Shown piece by piece: positions 31,503 through 41,134 of a stretch of 45,179 bases of DNA. Origin of the DNA: Oscillibacter sp. (lineage in GTDB: Bacteria; Bacillota; Clostridia; Oscillospirales; Oscillospiraceae); NCBI GenBank assembly GCA_017937405.1, contig JAGBDS010000025.1, forward strand, positions 1 through 45,179. The letters are read 5' to 3'. Numbering within the stretch: the first letter of the stretch is position 1; every line of letters starts with the position of its first letter. The notes below the pieces were generated by a model. That model was not told where the DNA came from. It saw nothing but the letters and a program-made list of their open reading frames with translations, and ran no database searches. Position numbers and translations under genes: made by a program.

Positions 31503-33398
31503 TCAATTTTTGGCGACTTTCTTGCCCTTGTTGCAGAAGAAGATGATGGTCAGCAGCAGGAGGGCGAAGAACACCAGACCGCCGATATTGCCCAGGTCGA
31601 TGACGCCGGAGATGTCGGTGTTGATGTTCAGCACGGCGAAGACAGCCAGCAGGATGCCCACCACGCCCTCACCGGCGATCATGCCGGAGGTGTACAGGAT
31701 ACCGGACTGGATGCTGTCGTTCTTCTCCTTCTCAGAGGCATACTTGCGCTTCTCCACGAACAGCCGCACCAGACCGCCCAGCATGATGCCGGCGTTCAGG
31801 TGGATGGGCAGATAGATGCCGATAGCAACGGGTAGGACGGGCAGGCCCAGGATCTCGATAGCCACGGCGATGAACACACCGGTGAACACCAGCGCCCAGG
31901 GCATCTCGCCGCCCATGACGCCCTCGATGACCATCTTCATCATCATGGCCTGGGGAGCGCCCAGCTCCTCGGAGCCAAAGCCCCAGGCGGCGTTCAGCAG
32001 GTACAGGATGGCGCCGATGGCCACGGCGGAGACGCACACGCCGATCAGCTCGCCGTACTGCTGCTTCTTGGGGGTGGAGCCCAGCAGGAAGCCGGTCTTC
32101 AGGTCCTGGGAGGTGTCGCCGGCGATGGCGGCGATGATGCAGATGACGGAGCCGATGGCGATAGCGCCCACCATGCCGGAAGCGCCGGTGGAGCCGGTGG
32201 CCTTCAGGATGATGGTGGCGATCAGCAGCGTGGCGATGGCCATGCCGGAGACGGGGTTATTGGAGGAACCGATCAGGCCCACCATGCGGGAGGAAACGGT
32301 CGCGAAGAAGAAGCCGAAGATCAGAACGATCAGGGCACCGATGAAGCTGACGGGGATGCTGGGGAACAGCCACATGAACACGGCGATGGCGAGGCACACC
32401 ACCAGGACCACCTTCATGGAGATGTCCTGCTCCGTGCGCAGTACGCCGGCGCCGCCCTTGCCGTAATCCTTGAAGGCGGCCGCAAAGGTGCGGACGATCA
32501 TGGGCAGGGACTTGATCAGGCTGATGATGCCGCCGGCAGCCAGGGCACCTGCGCCGATGTAGCGGATGAACTTGCTCCACAGGGCCCAGGTACCGCCATC
32601 GGCCCACAGCTCAGCCACACTGGCAGTGGCGGGATAGATGACCAGGTCGCTGCCAAACAGGGCGATCATGGGCATCAGCACGAACCAGGCGATGGTGCTG
32701 CCCGCAAACATATAGGAGGAAATGCGGGGGCCGCAGATGTAGCCCACACCAGCCAGGGCGGGAAGCACATCCACGCCGAAGCCGGAGCCCTTATAAGCGT
32801 CGATGGTGTAGTCCACCTCGCTGGGGAACAGCTTCAGGCCGTCGGCCACGAACTTGTAAACGGCGGCGATGCCCAGGCCCCAGAACACGGTGGAGGCCTT
32901 GGCACCGCCCTCCTCACCGGCCATCAGGACCTCAGCGCAGGCCTTGCCCTCGGGATAGCCCAGGGTGCCGTGCTCCTTGACGATCAGGGCGGAGCGCAGG
33001 GGGATCATCATCATGATGCCCAGCACACCGCCGCACAGGGCGATCAGGCCGATCTCCACCATGGAGGGCACGTCGCACAGGCCCTCGGCAGCCCACATGA
33101 ACAGGGCGGGCATGGTGAAAATGGCACCGGCTGCCAGGGACTCACCGGCGGAGCCGATGGTCTGGACCATGTTGTTCTCCAAAATGGAGTCCCGCTTGAA
33201 AACGAAGCGGATAACGCCCATGGAGATGACCGCCGCGGGGATGGAGGCGGAAACAGTCATGCCGACGCGCAGGCCCAGATAGGCGTTGGCACCGCCGAAC
33301 AGGACAGCCAGCAACGCACCGAGGATCACAGAGAACACGGTGAATTCAGGCACGACCTTGTCCGCCGGAATGTAGGGTTGGAATTTCTTCTCTTCCAC
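31503..33398 (-). CDS. OPT-family oligopeptide transporter
   Basis: A 631-aa polytopic membrane protein (about 14-16 hydrophobic segments) of the OPT superfamily, proton-coupled importer of small peptides. Seen: E-F-T-V-F-S-V-I-L-G-A-L-L-A-V-L-F-G-G-A-N-A-Y-L-G-L-R-V-G-M-T-V-S-A-S-I-P and G-D-T-S-Q-D-L-K-T-G-F-L-L-G-S-T-P, hallmark segments of the peptide branch rather than the siderophore branch. The start is GTG at 33398 with AGAGGAG upstream. Promoter at 33489-33517. pepD downstream would cleave the peptides taken up. Confidence 0.93.
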   Translation of the reverse strand: MEEKKFQPYIPADKVVPEFTVFSVILGALLAVLFGGANAYLGLRVGMTVSASIPAAVISMGVIRFVFKRDSILENNMVQTIGSAGESLAAGAIFTMPALFMWAAEGLCDVPSMVEIGLIALCGGVLGIMMMIPLRSALIVKEHGTLGYPEGKACAEVLMAGEEGGAKASTVFWGLGIAAVYKFVADGLKLFPSEVDYTIDAYKGSGFGVDVLPALAGVGYICGPRISSYMFAGSTIAWFVLMPMIALFGSDLVIYPATASVAELWADGGTWALWSKFIRYIGAGALAAGGIISLIKSLPMIVRTFAAAFKDYGKGGAGVLRTEQDISMKVVLVVCLAIAVFMWLFPSIPVSFIGALIVLIFGFFFATVSSRMVGLIGSSNNPVSGMAIATLLIATIILKATGSTGASGMVGAIAIGSVICIIAAIAGDTSQDLKTGFLLGSTPKKQQYGELIGVCVSAVAIGAILYLLNAAWGFGSEELGAPQAMMMKMVIEGVMGGEMPWALVFTGVFIAVAIEILGLPVLPVAIGIYLPIHLNAGIMLGGLVRLFVEKRKYASEKEKNDSIQSGILYTSGMIAGEGVVGILLAVFAVLNINTDISGVIDLGNIGGLVFFALLLLTIIFFCNKGKKVAKN

Positions 33399-33488
33399 GT
33401 TTTTTCTCCTCTTTCTTTTCTTTCTCGCGGCAGTACTTTACTGTAATACCGCCGCAGGATGTGTCCGCCGCAGACGCACACAATGGCC

Positions 33489-33517
33489 ATTATACGGGAA
33501 ACGTCCGTCGAAGTCAA
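33489..33517 (-). promoter_or_regulatory. Promoter of the OPT gene
   Basis: On the minus strand TTGACT and TATAAT with exact 17-nt spacing, about 90 nt before the GTG start. The leader contains a 9-bp hairpin (GCGGCGGTA...TACTGCCGC). Apart from this and the terminator at 33622 nothing was recognised in 33399-33724. Confidence 0.75.
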
Positions 33518-33621
33518 GAAAATATGACGCTTTTTTCGACATGTTTCCGGTTGTTTTTGTGGTTTTTGCAAAAAAAGAACCTGTCATCAAATCCGGAGCA
33601 GGCGCTTCTCTTCCAGACCTG

Positions 33622-33663
33622 AAAACGCGGCATCCGAACGCTCAGGGTCCGGTGCCGCGTTTT
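33622..33663. terminator. Terminator of the alcohol/aldehyde dehydrogenase operon
   Basis: AAAACGCGGCA and TGCCGCGTTTT form an 11-bp stem with a 20-nt loop; T-runs follow on both strands. Confidence 0.7.
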
Positions 33664-33724
33664 TGTGACCCATGGACAATCCGGAGAGGTTCCATTCCCT
33701 GCCCTGAAAGGACACCTTCCGTGC

Positions 33725-35098
33725 TCACCGCAGGAACACCCGCAGCAGCTTTTCGTAAAGGGCGCGCCGGTAGGGCTGGTAGCGCATGGGAATGTCTATC
33801 CATGTCTTTTTATCCACGATGCTCTTGGAATGAGAAAATGCGTCAAAGCCCGCCTTACCATGATAGGCGCCCATACCGCTTTCGCCGACACCGCCAAAGC
33901 CCATTTCGCTGGTGGCGAGGTGGATGATCGTATCATTGATGCAGCCGCCGCCATAGGAACAGCGCGCGGTGACCTCCCGGATACGGCGCTGATCTTCGGA
34001 AAACAGGTAAAGGGCCAGGGGCCTGGGTCTGTCCGCCAAAAGCGCGTACACCTCTTCAAAGCTGTCAAAGGTCAAAACGGGCAGAATGGGGCCGAAAATC
34101 TCCTCCTGCATCACGGCATCTTCCCAGGTAATATTGTCCATGACGGTGGGGGCAATTTGCAGGGTGCCCTTTCTCACCGTGCCGCCCAAGACGGTCTTTT
34201 CAGGGGCGATCAGGCCGCAAAGGCGGTCAAAGTGCTTTTCATTGATGATCCTGCCGTAGTCAGGATTTTCAAGGGGGTTTTCTCCGTACTGCAATTTGAC
34301 CTGCTTGCAGATCTCCTGCACCAGCTTCTCTTTCACGCCGCGGTGGCAAAGAATGTAGTCCGGGGCCACACAGGTCTGGCCGCAGTTCAGATACTTGCCG
34401 AACGCGATCCGTTTGGCAGCCAGCTCCAGCTTCGCGGTGCTGTCCACGATGCAGGGACTCTTGCCGCCCAGTTCCAGAACGGCAGGCGTCAGATGCTCGG
34501 CAGTATGGCGGAGGACTTCCCTGCCGACGGCTTGGCTCCCGGTGAAAAACACGAGGTCAAATTTCTTTTCCAGCAGGGTGGCGTTCTCCTTTCGGCCGCC
34601 CGTCACTACCGCCACATATTCCGTCGGGAAGCACTCCCCCATCATCTTGGCGATCACGGCGCTGGTGGCCGGGGAATAGGCGCTGGGCTTCACCACCGCG
34701 GTATTGCCTGCGGCAATGGCGTCGGCCAGCGGGTCAAGGGTCAGAAGGAAGGGATAGTTCCACGGGCTCATAATGAGCACAGTTCCGTAGGGGGACGGCT
34801 GCTGATAGCTGGCGGACGCGAACTGAGCCAGCGGCGTATGCACCCGGCGCTTCGCGGCAAAACGGCGGGTATGGGAGATCATGTAGCTGAGCTCGCTCTT
34901 GACAAGTCCGATCTCGCACATGAAGCCCTCAAAGTCGCTTTTGCCCAAATCCGCTTTCAAGGCGGCGCTGATCTCTGTCTCATAGCGCTCCACGGCGCTC
35001 CGCAGCTTGCGGAGCATGGCGATGCGGAAGTCCACCGGCAAGGTGGCTCCGCTGCAGAAAAACTCACGCTGTTTTTGCAAAAGCCGGTCCAAATCCAT
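33725..35098 (-). CDS. NAD(P)-dependent aldehyde dehydrogenase, class 3-like
   Basis: A 457-aa aldehyde dehydrogenase. Seen: S-P-W-N-Y-P-F (cofactor), F-T-G-S-Q-A-V-G-R-E-V (Rossmann), L-E-L-G-G-K-S-P (general base Glu) and C-G-Q-T-C-V-A-P (catalytic Cys). The membrane-associated C-terminal tail seen in class 3 fatty-aldehyde enzymes is not obvious. ATG 35098 with GGAG 9 nt upstream; it overlaps the end of the alcohol dehydrogenase by 35 nt. It probably oxidises the aldehyde from the neighbouring alcohol dehydrogenase, or works in reverse. Confidence 0.9.
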   Translation of the reverse strand: MDLDRLLQKQREFFCSGATLPVDFRIAMLRKLRSAVERYETEISAALKADLGKSDFEGFMCEIGLVKSELSYMISHTRRFAAKRRVHTPLAQFASASYQQPSPYGTVLIMSPWNYPFLLTLDPLADAIAAGNTAVVKPSAYSPATSAVIAKMMGECFPTEYVAVVTGGRKENATLLEKKFDLVFFTGSQAVGREVLRHTAEHLTPAVLELGGKSPCIVDSTAKLELAAKRIAFGKYLNCGQTCVAPDYILCHRGVKEKLVQEICKQVKLQYGENPLENPDYGRIINEKHFDRLCGLIAPEKTVLGGTVRKGTLQIAPTVMDNITWEDAVMQEEIFGPILPVLTFDSFEEVYALLADRPRPLALYLFSEDQRRIREVTARCSYGGGCINDTIIHLATSEMGFGGVGESGMGAYHGKAGFDAFSHSKSIVDKKTWIDIPMRYQPYRRALYEKLLRVFLR

Positions 35099-36308
35099 AG
35101 CTTTGACTCCAATCCGCGGCTTTATAGTAGAACTGCTCCAGTTCTCCCGCATCCATTAGGACCGGGACCGGATAAAGGGGATTCGCCTCCTTGGCGGCGT
35201 GCCGGGCCATTTGGGGGATGTCCTCTTTTCGGATGCCGGGGAGCGTCGTGGGAATGCTCAGTCTCCGGTTCAGGCCGCGGATCGCCTGAATGAACTTTTC
35301 CGCCCCTTCCCGGTGAGAGTCCCCGCTGTTGGTAACCCCGGCAGCGATGCCAAGCTCGTGCAGCTTCTTGTGGGCGGCCTCCCCGTAAGCCTCCAGCACG
35401 ATGGGCATCAGGACCGAATTGGCAAGGCCGTGGGGGATGTTATACTGGCCGCCGAGGGAGTGGGCCACCGCGTGGATATAGCCCACATAGGATTTGGAAA
35501 AGGCGATGCCCGCCTTGTGGGCGGCATCAAGCATATTGGCCCGGGCAGCGCGGTCGGTGCCGTCCCGGTACGCCGTCTCAATATTTTCAAACACCAGCTT
35601 CACCGTTTCCAGCGCCAGTGCGCGTGTCTCTCTGCTTGTGGATCGGCCGATATAGGCCTCCACGGCATGGGTCAGCGCGTCCATGCCGGTGGTCGCGGTG
35701 ACGGAGGGCGGCAGCGTGAAGGTGACCTCCGGGTCCAGGACCGCGTAGGACGGAATGAAGGTAAAGTTGTTCATGGTGTATTTGTGCTTTTTCTCGGAAT
35801 CCGTGATGACGGCGGTGACCGTGACCTCGCTGCCCGTGCCCGCGGTGGTGGGAATGGCAATGAGGAGCGGGAGCCTGCGCCAGACCCGCAGCAGTCCCTT
35901 CAACTGGCCCAGAGAGCGGTTTGGATAGACGACACGGGCGCCGACAGCCTTTGCGCAGTCCATGGAGGAACCACCGCCGAAAGCGATCAGCCCCTGGCAG
36001 TTCTCTTCCACATAGAGCGCCCTGGCCTCTTCCACATTGCGCACGGTAGGATTGGGGCAGGTCTTGTCGTAAACGGCGCAGCGGATGTTCTGCTCCCGCA
36101 GGAGTGTCTCCAAGGGTGCCGTGATCCCGGAGCTTCTCAGGACGAGATCGGTGATCAGCAAAACAGAATCTATCTTCTGCTCACGGAGCAGCGGGCCGAT
36201 CCCGGTGATATTTTCATAGATCTTTGGTTTTCGGTACGGTAAAATGGGAAGTGCCAGATGAAAGGCAGCTTGATAAATTCGGCAAAAGACTTTGGATACT
36301 GGGTTCAT
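35064..36308 (-). CDS. Iron-containing alcohol dehydrogenase
   Basis: A 414-aa group III (Fe-type) alcohol dehydrogenase: I-A-F-G-G-G-S-S-M-D-C-A-K-A-V (NAD(P) and metal Asp), P-T-T-A-G-T-G-S-E-V-T, G-M-D-A-L-T-H-A-V-E-A-Y (metal His) and H-A-V-A-H-S-L-G-G-Q-Y-N-I-P-H-G-L-A-N (two metal His). Length is a little above the family average of 380-390; the last 15-20 residues, beyond the usual end, run into the aldehyde dehydrogenase start. It overlaps the marR stop by 4 nt. Confidence 0.93.
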   Translation of the reverse strand: MNPVSKVFCRIYQAAFHLALPILPYRKPKIYENITGIGPLLREQKIDSVLLITDLVLRSSGITAPLETLLREQNIRCAVYDKTCPNPTVRNVEEARALYVEENCQGLIAFGGGSSMDCAKAVGARVVYPNRSLGQLKGLLRVWRRLPLLIAIPTTAGTGSEVTVTAVITDSEKKHKYTMNNFTFIPSYAVLDPEVTFTLPPSVTATTGMDALTHAVEAYIGRSTSRETRALALETVKLVFENIETAYRDGTDRAARANMLDAAHKAGIAFSKSYVGYIHAVAHSLGGQYNIPHGLANSVLMPIVLEAYGEAAHKKLHELGIAAGVTNSGDSHREGAEKFIQAIRGLNRRLSIPTTLPGIRKEDIPQMARHAAKEANPLYPVPVLMDAGELEQFYYKAADWSQSYGFGPAFAKTA

Positions 36309-36760
36309 TTCTGTGGAAGTCCCTCCTTGCTCATCTCGCGCAGCTTCGATGCGATTCTTTCCAATGACTCATAAAAAATTGCTCTGTTTTCGTCGCTGAG
36401 GTCCTCGCCGGCGATCTGGACGGCAAGGCTCGCCCTCTGACGCACATATTCAGCGGCAGCCGTGCCTTCCTCTGTCAGTTTGAAGGCACCTCCGTAGCGG
36501 TTGTGGTGGCCCCCCTCTTTTCGCACAAGGCCCTTCTGCTCCATCAGGGACATGGCCCGCGACACATCGGATTTATCTTTTCCGCAAAGCTCGCAGAGCT
36601 GAGGGGCGGCGATCCCATCCGGATAACGGTACATGGCCGTAAGGTACACGGAGTACGGTCCTTTCAGTCCATATTTCTCCATTTCACCCGCAGTGATCTT
36701 ATGCCAATACCGGGATATCTCAAAAATGGCAAAAGAAAACCGTTCAAATCTGTCGACCAT
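36305..36760 (-). CDS. MarR-family transcriptional regulator
   Basis: A 151-aa winged-helix regulator: Y-P-D-G-I-A-A-P-Q-L-C-E-L-C-G-K-D-K-S-D-V-S-R-A-M-S-L-M-E-Q-K-G-L-V, followed by a wing H-H-N-R-Y-G-G-A-F-K-L-T-E-E-G. First gene of marR-adh-aldh and flanked by two matching operators, so it probably represses its own operon until a ligand, perhaps an alcohol or aldehyde, is bound. The ligand is inference. Confidence 0.9.
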   Translation of the reverse strand: MVDRFERFSFAIFEISRYWHKITAGEMEKYGLKGPYSVYLTAMYRYPDGIAAPQLCELCGKDKSDVSRAMSLMEQKGLVRKEGGHHNRYGGAFKLTEEGTAAAEYVRQRASLAVQIAGEDLSDENRAIFYESLERIASKLREMSKEGLPQK

Positions 36761-36785
36761 ACAGATACTCCTTTATCACGCAGAA

Positions 36786-36836
36786 GTTGAAAGTTCAACA
36801 TCTCAGATTATACGTCCAGGAAGTTGACTTGTCAAC
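36786..36836 (-). promoter_or_regulatory. Consensus promoter and two MarR operators
   Basis: On the minus strand TTGACA (36835-36830) and TATAAT (36812-36807) have a perfect 17-nt spacer. GTTGACTTGTCAAC (36823-36836) covers the -35 and GTTGAAAGTTCAAC (36786-36799) lies just downstream of the -10. Both share GTTGA-N4-TCAAC, so one regulator would block polymerase at both. Confidence 0.8.
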
Positions 36837-36887
36837 ATCTGTCAGGAAATCCATCCCCACAGATCTCTGTGGCCGAAAAACAAAAGT

Positions 36888-36917
36888 TGACAAGGGCAAA
36901 TACGCTTGCCCTTGTCA
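36888..36917 (-). terminator. Terminator of the ABC/YgbA/DUF454 operon
   Basis: TGACAAGGGCAA and TTGCCCTTGTCA form a perfect 12-bp stem, followed on the minus strand by CTTTTGTTTTT. About 100 nt beyond the DUF454 gene. Confidence 0.75.
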
Positions 36918-37014
36918 GCTGATGGCAGATGATGTGTGTTGTTACAAAATCAAGCCCTGTACAGCGCTTTTTCTCCCGCTTCACAGGCTTCCCCAAAGCC
37001 CCGGTCATAGGAGA

Positions 37015-37413
37015 TCAATCGGGAAGCTCAGCCGGATGTTCAGGCCGGATGGTCTTGATCCCAAAGGCGAAATACAGCACATGGAACGCCCAAACGCATC
37101 CCAGCACGATGCGCCCTACCGAGACCTGGTGCATCATGAAAAAGCCGACGCTCATGAGAACGGTCACCGTGACCATAATGCGTACCTTGGTGCTTTTGGT
37201 CATGCCCTTGCCCTGCACGTAGCTTTCCAGATTGTCCTTGTAGAGCTTGGTGCCGGTGAACCATGTGTGCAGCTTTTCAGAGCTTTTTCCGAAGCAGAAG
37301 GCTGCCAGCAGCAGAAAGGGAAAGGCCGGCAGCAGAGGCAGCACCGCCCCCAGGGCACCCAGGCCCACACCGATGCAGCCCAGGGTGATAGATAAGGTCT
37401 TTTTGATGTTCAT
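37015..37413 (-). CDS. DUF454 (YbaN-like) inner-membrane protein
   Basis: A 132-aa protein with about three transmembrane segments: L-G-C-I-G-V-G-L-G-A-L-G-A-V-L-P-L-L-P-A-F-P-F-L-L-L-A-A-F-C-F near 11-42, the DUF454 signature, then W-F-T-G-T-K-L-Y and two more hydrophobic stretches. Function unknown; Clostridia often carry it next to ABC exporters. It overlaps the YgbA-like stop by 4 nt. Confidence 0.87.
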   Translation of the reverse strand: MNIKKTLSITLGCIGVGLGALGAVLPLLPAFPFLLLAAFCFGKSSEKLHTWFTGTKLYKDNLESYVQGKGMTKSTKVRIMVTVTVLMSVGFFMMHQVSVGRIVLGCVWAFHVLYFAFGIKTIRPEHPAELPD

Positions 37414-37745
37414 TCAGCGTTCTCCAATCGTCTCTTTTCTTTCTTCGTCTCGATGACGTGGCGCACTGCCGTGACGGGGTGGTAAACGATCATCCGGGGG
37501 CCGGAAAACCGCATCACCTCCCGGATCTTCTCCCGCATTTCCGGCTCGTAGCAATGTACGCGGCAGTTGGAGCAAAAAGTCTTTGTCTCCATAAAGGGGC
37601 AGCGGTCGCTGCGCTGCCGGGCGTAGGCGTCCAGGGCGGCGCAGCCGGGACAGAGGGATCTGCCGCCGTGTTTTTTCCGGCAGTACAGGGCGATCATTTG
37701 GGAAACGAGCCGCTTTTCCCGCTCCCGTTTGGTCTGGGTGTTCAT
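37410..37745 (-). CDS. Nitrous oxide-stimulated promoter family protein (YgbA-like)
   Basis: A 111-aa cysteine-rich protein with conserved pairs K-R-L-V-S-Q-M-I-A-L-Y-C-R-K-K-H-G, C-P-G-C-A-A-L, C-P-F-M-E-T-K-T-F-C-S-N-C-R-V-H-C-Y and M-R-E-K-I-R-E-V-M-R-F-S-G-P-R-M. The many cysteines suggest a metal or cluster site. In enterobacteria YgbA is induced by nitrosative stress and helps growth under nitric oxide. It overlaps the ABC stop by 1 nt (TGATG). Confidence 0.87.
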   Translation of the reverse strand: MNTQTKREREKRLVSQMIALYCRKKHGGRSLCPGCAALDAYARQRSDRCPFMETKTFCSNCRVHCYEPEMREKIREVMRFSGPRMIVYHPVTAVRHVIETKKEKRRLENAE

Positions 37746-39404
37746 CAGCTTACTCTCCCGTGCTCCACGGAGAAGACCTGGTCCGCTACGCGCATGGTGG
37801 AGACCCGGTGGGACACCAGCACCACGGTCTTATCCTTGCCTTCCTCCCGCAGGGAGCGGAGGATCACCGCCTCGTTCAGGCTGTCCAGATTGCTGGTGGG
37901 TTCGTCCAGAAGCATAAACGGCCCGTTTTGGAGGAAAGTCCGGGCCAGCCCCAGCCGCTGGCGCTCACCGCCGGAGAGGGTGTCGCCCAGCTCACCTACC
38001 GGGGTGTCGTAGCCTTTGGGCAGAGTCATAATAAAGTCGTGGACGGAGGCCTTTTGGCAGGCGGCGACGATTTCATCATCGGTGGCGTCCAGCTTCGCGA
38101 TACGCAGGTTGTTGCGGATGGAGTCGCGGAACAGGTGGGTCTCCTGGGTGACGAAGCTCTCCATCTCCCGAAGGTCGGCGGTGTTGATGTCGTCCACCCT
38201 GCGCCCGGACAGGCTGACCTTACCTTCCCGCACCTGCCAGAACCGCATGAACAGCTTGAGAAGGGTGGACTTGCCGCTGCCGCTGCGGCCCACAATGCCC
38301 ACGATTTGATTTTTGGGAACCTCCACAGACACATCCTCCAGAATGGTCTCCCCACCGTAAGAGAAGAATACCTTCTCCGCGGAGGCTCCGGCGAAGGCGA
38401 TGTCCGTGCAGCCGGTCACTTCCTCCACCACAGGCACTTCCTCCAGAATATCCAGCACCCGGTTGCCGGCGGCAAAGGTGTTCTGCAGCGTGCTGCCCAG
38501 ATTCGCCAACGCCACCACCGGGCCGAAGGAGCTCATCAGCGCCATGGTGGGGATCAGCACCCCATCAAAGCCTACCACGCCCCGCTGGCAGAGGGCAGTG
38601 GAAGCAAAGAGCATAGCCAGGTCAAAAAAACAGGATGATGGTGTTGGTACAGGCCACATTCCGCCCGGCGGTGCGCTTCATCCGTTCCTCCTCCCTGGAC
38701 AGCGCGTCGGTGCGGCGGCTCATCTCCTCCATCCGCTTCTCCCCCTGGCCGTACTGCTGGATCTCCGGCAAGCCCCGGAGGCTGTCCAGTACAAAGCTGC
38801 TCAGTTCTCCGGACTTGGTACGAAAGCGCATGCCATCCTCCCCGCTGAGGCGGGAGGTGACCACCGGCACCGCAATCCCCACCACCAGATAGGCCACCAG
38901 GGCAAGGAACCCCAGGCTCCAGTGGTAGTATCCGATAAACAGGCAGAGGAGCACCGAAAACAGGGCCGCGATGGCCGCCGGGGAGATGGTATGGGCGTAG
39001 AACACCTCTAAAAGCTCAACGTCAGAGGTGATCACCGCGATCAGATCGCCTTTGTCTTTGCCCTCCAGCTTGGCAGGACACAGCCGGCGCAAGGCCTGAA
39101 AGACTTGATCCCGGATCAGAGCCAGCAGCTTGAATGCGATAAAGTGGTTGCAGGCCTGCTCCCCGTAGCGTAAGCCCGCCCGGAGGACGGCCATCACCGC
39201 CACGCTGGCGAATAGGGCACGCAGGCCCAGGGGCGTTTCAAAGCCCAGCACATGCAGCACGGCGTAGCCGCCGAAAATGGTGATGAAAGCGGCACACAGA
39301 TGGCCAATGAGGCCCATGGCGATGGCGAGGACCATATACCCTGTCAGGGGCTTCACCAGTCCGATGAGCTTGCCCATCACGGCCAATCCGCTTCTTCGTT
39401 TCAT
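37745..39404 (-). pseudogene. ABC exporter half, CydC-like, frameshifted at a homopolymer
   Basis: The first part (260 codons from ATG 39404) is a six-helix exporter domain ending N-T-I-I-L-F-F-stop. Removing one base from the seven-T run at 38624-38630 (minus strand) continues the frame with D-L-A-M-L-F-A-S and the ATPase: Walker A G-R-S-G-S-G-K-S-T, signature L-S-G-G-E-R-Q-R-L, Walker B F-M-L-L-D-E-P, ending at 37745. Corrected length is about 553 aa. The start overlaps the stop of the partner ABC gene by 4 nt, typical of heterodimeric CydDC-like pairs. Error or real lesion cannot be told from one sequence. Confidence 0.85.
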
Positions 39405-41134
39405 GTCCGAAACTCCCTTCCGTAGTGTTCCAGCACCTGCTGAGCGTTCCAGAGGACCGCGTATTGTCCGCCCATAGACAGCAGCTCCTCATGGGTCCCG
39501 CTTTCCGCTACTCTGCCGCCGTCCATGACGCAGATACAGTCCGCATCCGCCACATTGGCCAGACGGTGGGAAATGAGAATGACGGTTTTCGTTTTCGCAA
39601 GGCGGTGTATCTCCGCCACAATGTCGTTTTCACTCTCCACGTCGATGTTGGAGGTCGCTTCGTCGAAAATATACACCGGACTGTCATGGAGCAGCGCCCG
39701 GGCCAGCTCCAGCCGCTGGCACTGGCCACCGGACAGGTTGGAAACCTGCTCGGCAAGGCGGGTATCCAGGCCCTGCTCAGCGCGCAGAAAATCCGCCAGC
39801 TTCACCCGTTCCACCCCCCCACAGGGCGTTGTCATCCGCATCCGGGTCACCCATCAACAGGTTGTCCCGGACGGTACCCTTGAACAGATAGCTCTGGTGG
39901 CTGACATAGGTGAAGTTTTGCAGTAGACTTGCCTCCGAAATCTCCGCCAGCGGCACGCCGCCCACGGTAACAGCCCCGGAGTCACTCTGGTTCCGTCCCA
40001 TCAGGATGGAGGCCACGGTGGATTTGCCGCAGCCGGACTCTCCCGCAATGGCGGTAAAGCCGCCCTTCGGAATATACAGGTCGATGCCCTTGAGGATCTC
40101 CCGGTCCGCTTCATAAGAAAAGTGCAGGTTACGGCAGCGAATGGAGCAGTCGTCCGGGACGGCAGCCGCCTTTTGCCCCGGTTCCGGCAGGTCCAGCAGC
40201 CGGAAGATCTTGTCCGACGCCGCCATGCCGTTCATGGCAATGTGGAAAAAGCTGCCCAGTTGGCGCATGGGGATGAAGAAATCCGCCGCCAGCAGGATGA
40301 TGATCAGACACCCGCCCAGACCCACATGGCCGGCGCGGAACTGGGTCACCGCCATGACGATGCCCGCCGCCGCGCCGCCATAGGCCACCAGGTCCATGAT
40401 GGTAATGGAGTTGAGCTGCATGGTCAGCACCTTCATGGTGATGCGGCGGAAACGCTCCGACTGCTCATTCATCTCACGGTTTTTGAACGCATCCGCCTGG
40501 TAGATTTTAAGCGTCGTCAGACCCTGCAAATTCTCCAGAAAGGTGTCCCCCAGGGCGGTGTACTGGTCCCAGTAGCGGCCCAGCAGCTTTTGGCCCAGGT
40601 CTGCACCGCGGCAATGGCGATGGGAATCAGGGGAACGCACACCAGCAGCACCACGGCGGAGGGCACGTTCACAAAGCACAGCACCGCGAACAAGGTCAGC
40701 GGCGCCAGTATGGCGTAGAAAAACTGGGGCAGGTAGGCGCCGAAGTAGGTCTCCAGCTGATCCACGCCCTCCATAGCCACCTGCACCACCTCGCTGGTCT
40801 GGACCTGCTGGCGGTAAGCGCTGCCCAGCCGCAGCAGCTTCCCATAGATCTTCTCCCGCAGCTTTCGTTTCACCGCTTTGCTGGACAGATATCCCATCCG
40901 GGCCGCGCCCACGCTGCAGCCAAAACGCACCGCCACCGCAATGAGCGCAGCAACTGCGGTCGTCAACAGGTCATCAGCCCCGGCGCTGCTCCGGTAAAGC
41001 CGCTCCAGAAGATGGCTGATCGCGCCGATCATGGCGATATTGACCGCCAGTGCGCACCACTGCAGCGTTACATTCCCGGCAACATACTTCTTACTTTCGC
41101 TGACCATGCCGATCAGCCGTTTGTTGATCATCAT
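39401..41134 (-). pseudogene. ABC exporter half, CydD-like, frameshifted twice
   Basis: From ATG 41134 the exporter domain reads to Q-T-W-A-K; an A missing from a run (TTTT at 40588-40591 on +) shifts it, and the next frame carries K-L-L-G-R-Y-W-D-Q-Y on to Walker A G-E-S-G-C-G-K-S-T. A second shift in the seven-base run at 39814-39820 (one G too many on the coding strand) interrupts D-N-A-L-W-G/V-E-R-V-K; the third part has L-S-G-G-Q-C-Q-R-L and Y-I-F-D-E-A-T-S. Corrected length is about 577 aa, normal for CydD-type half-exporters. Together with the next gene it would export thiols or haem-related compounds; this substrate is inference from the family. Confidence 0.83.
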
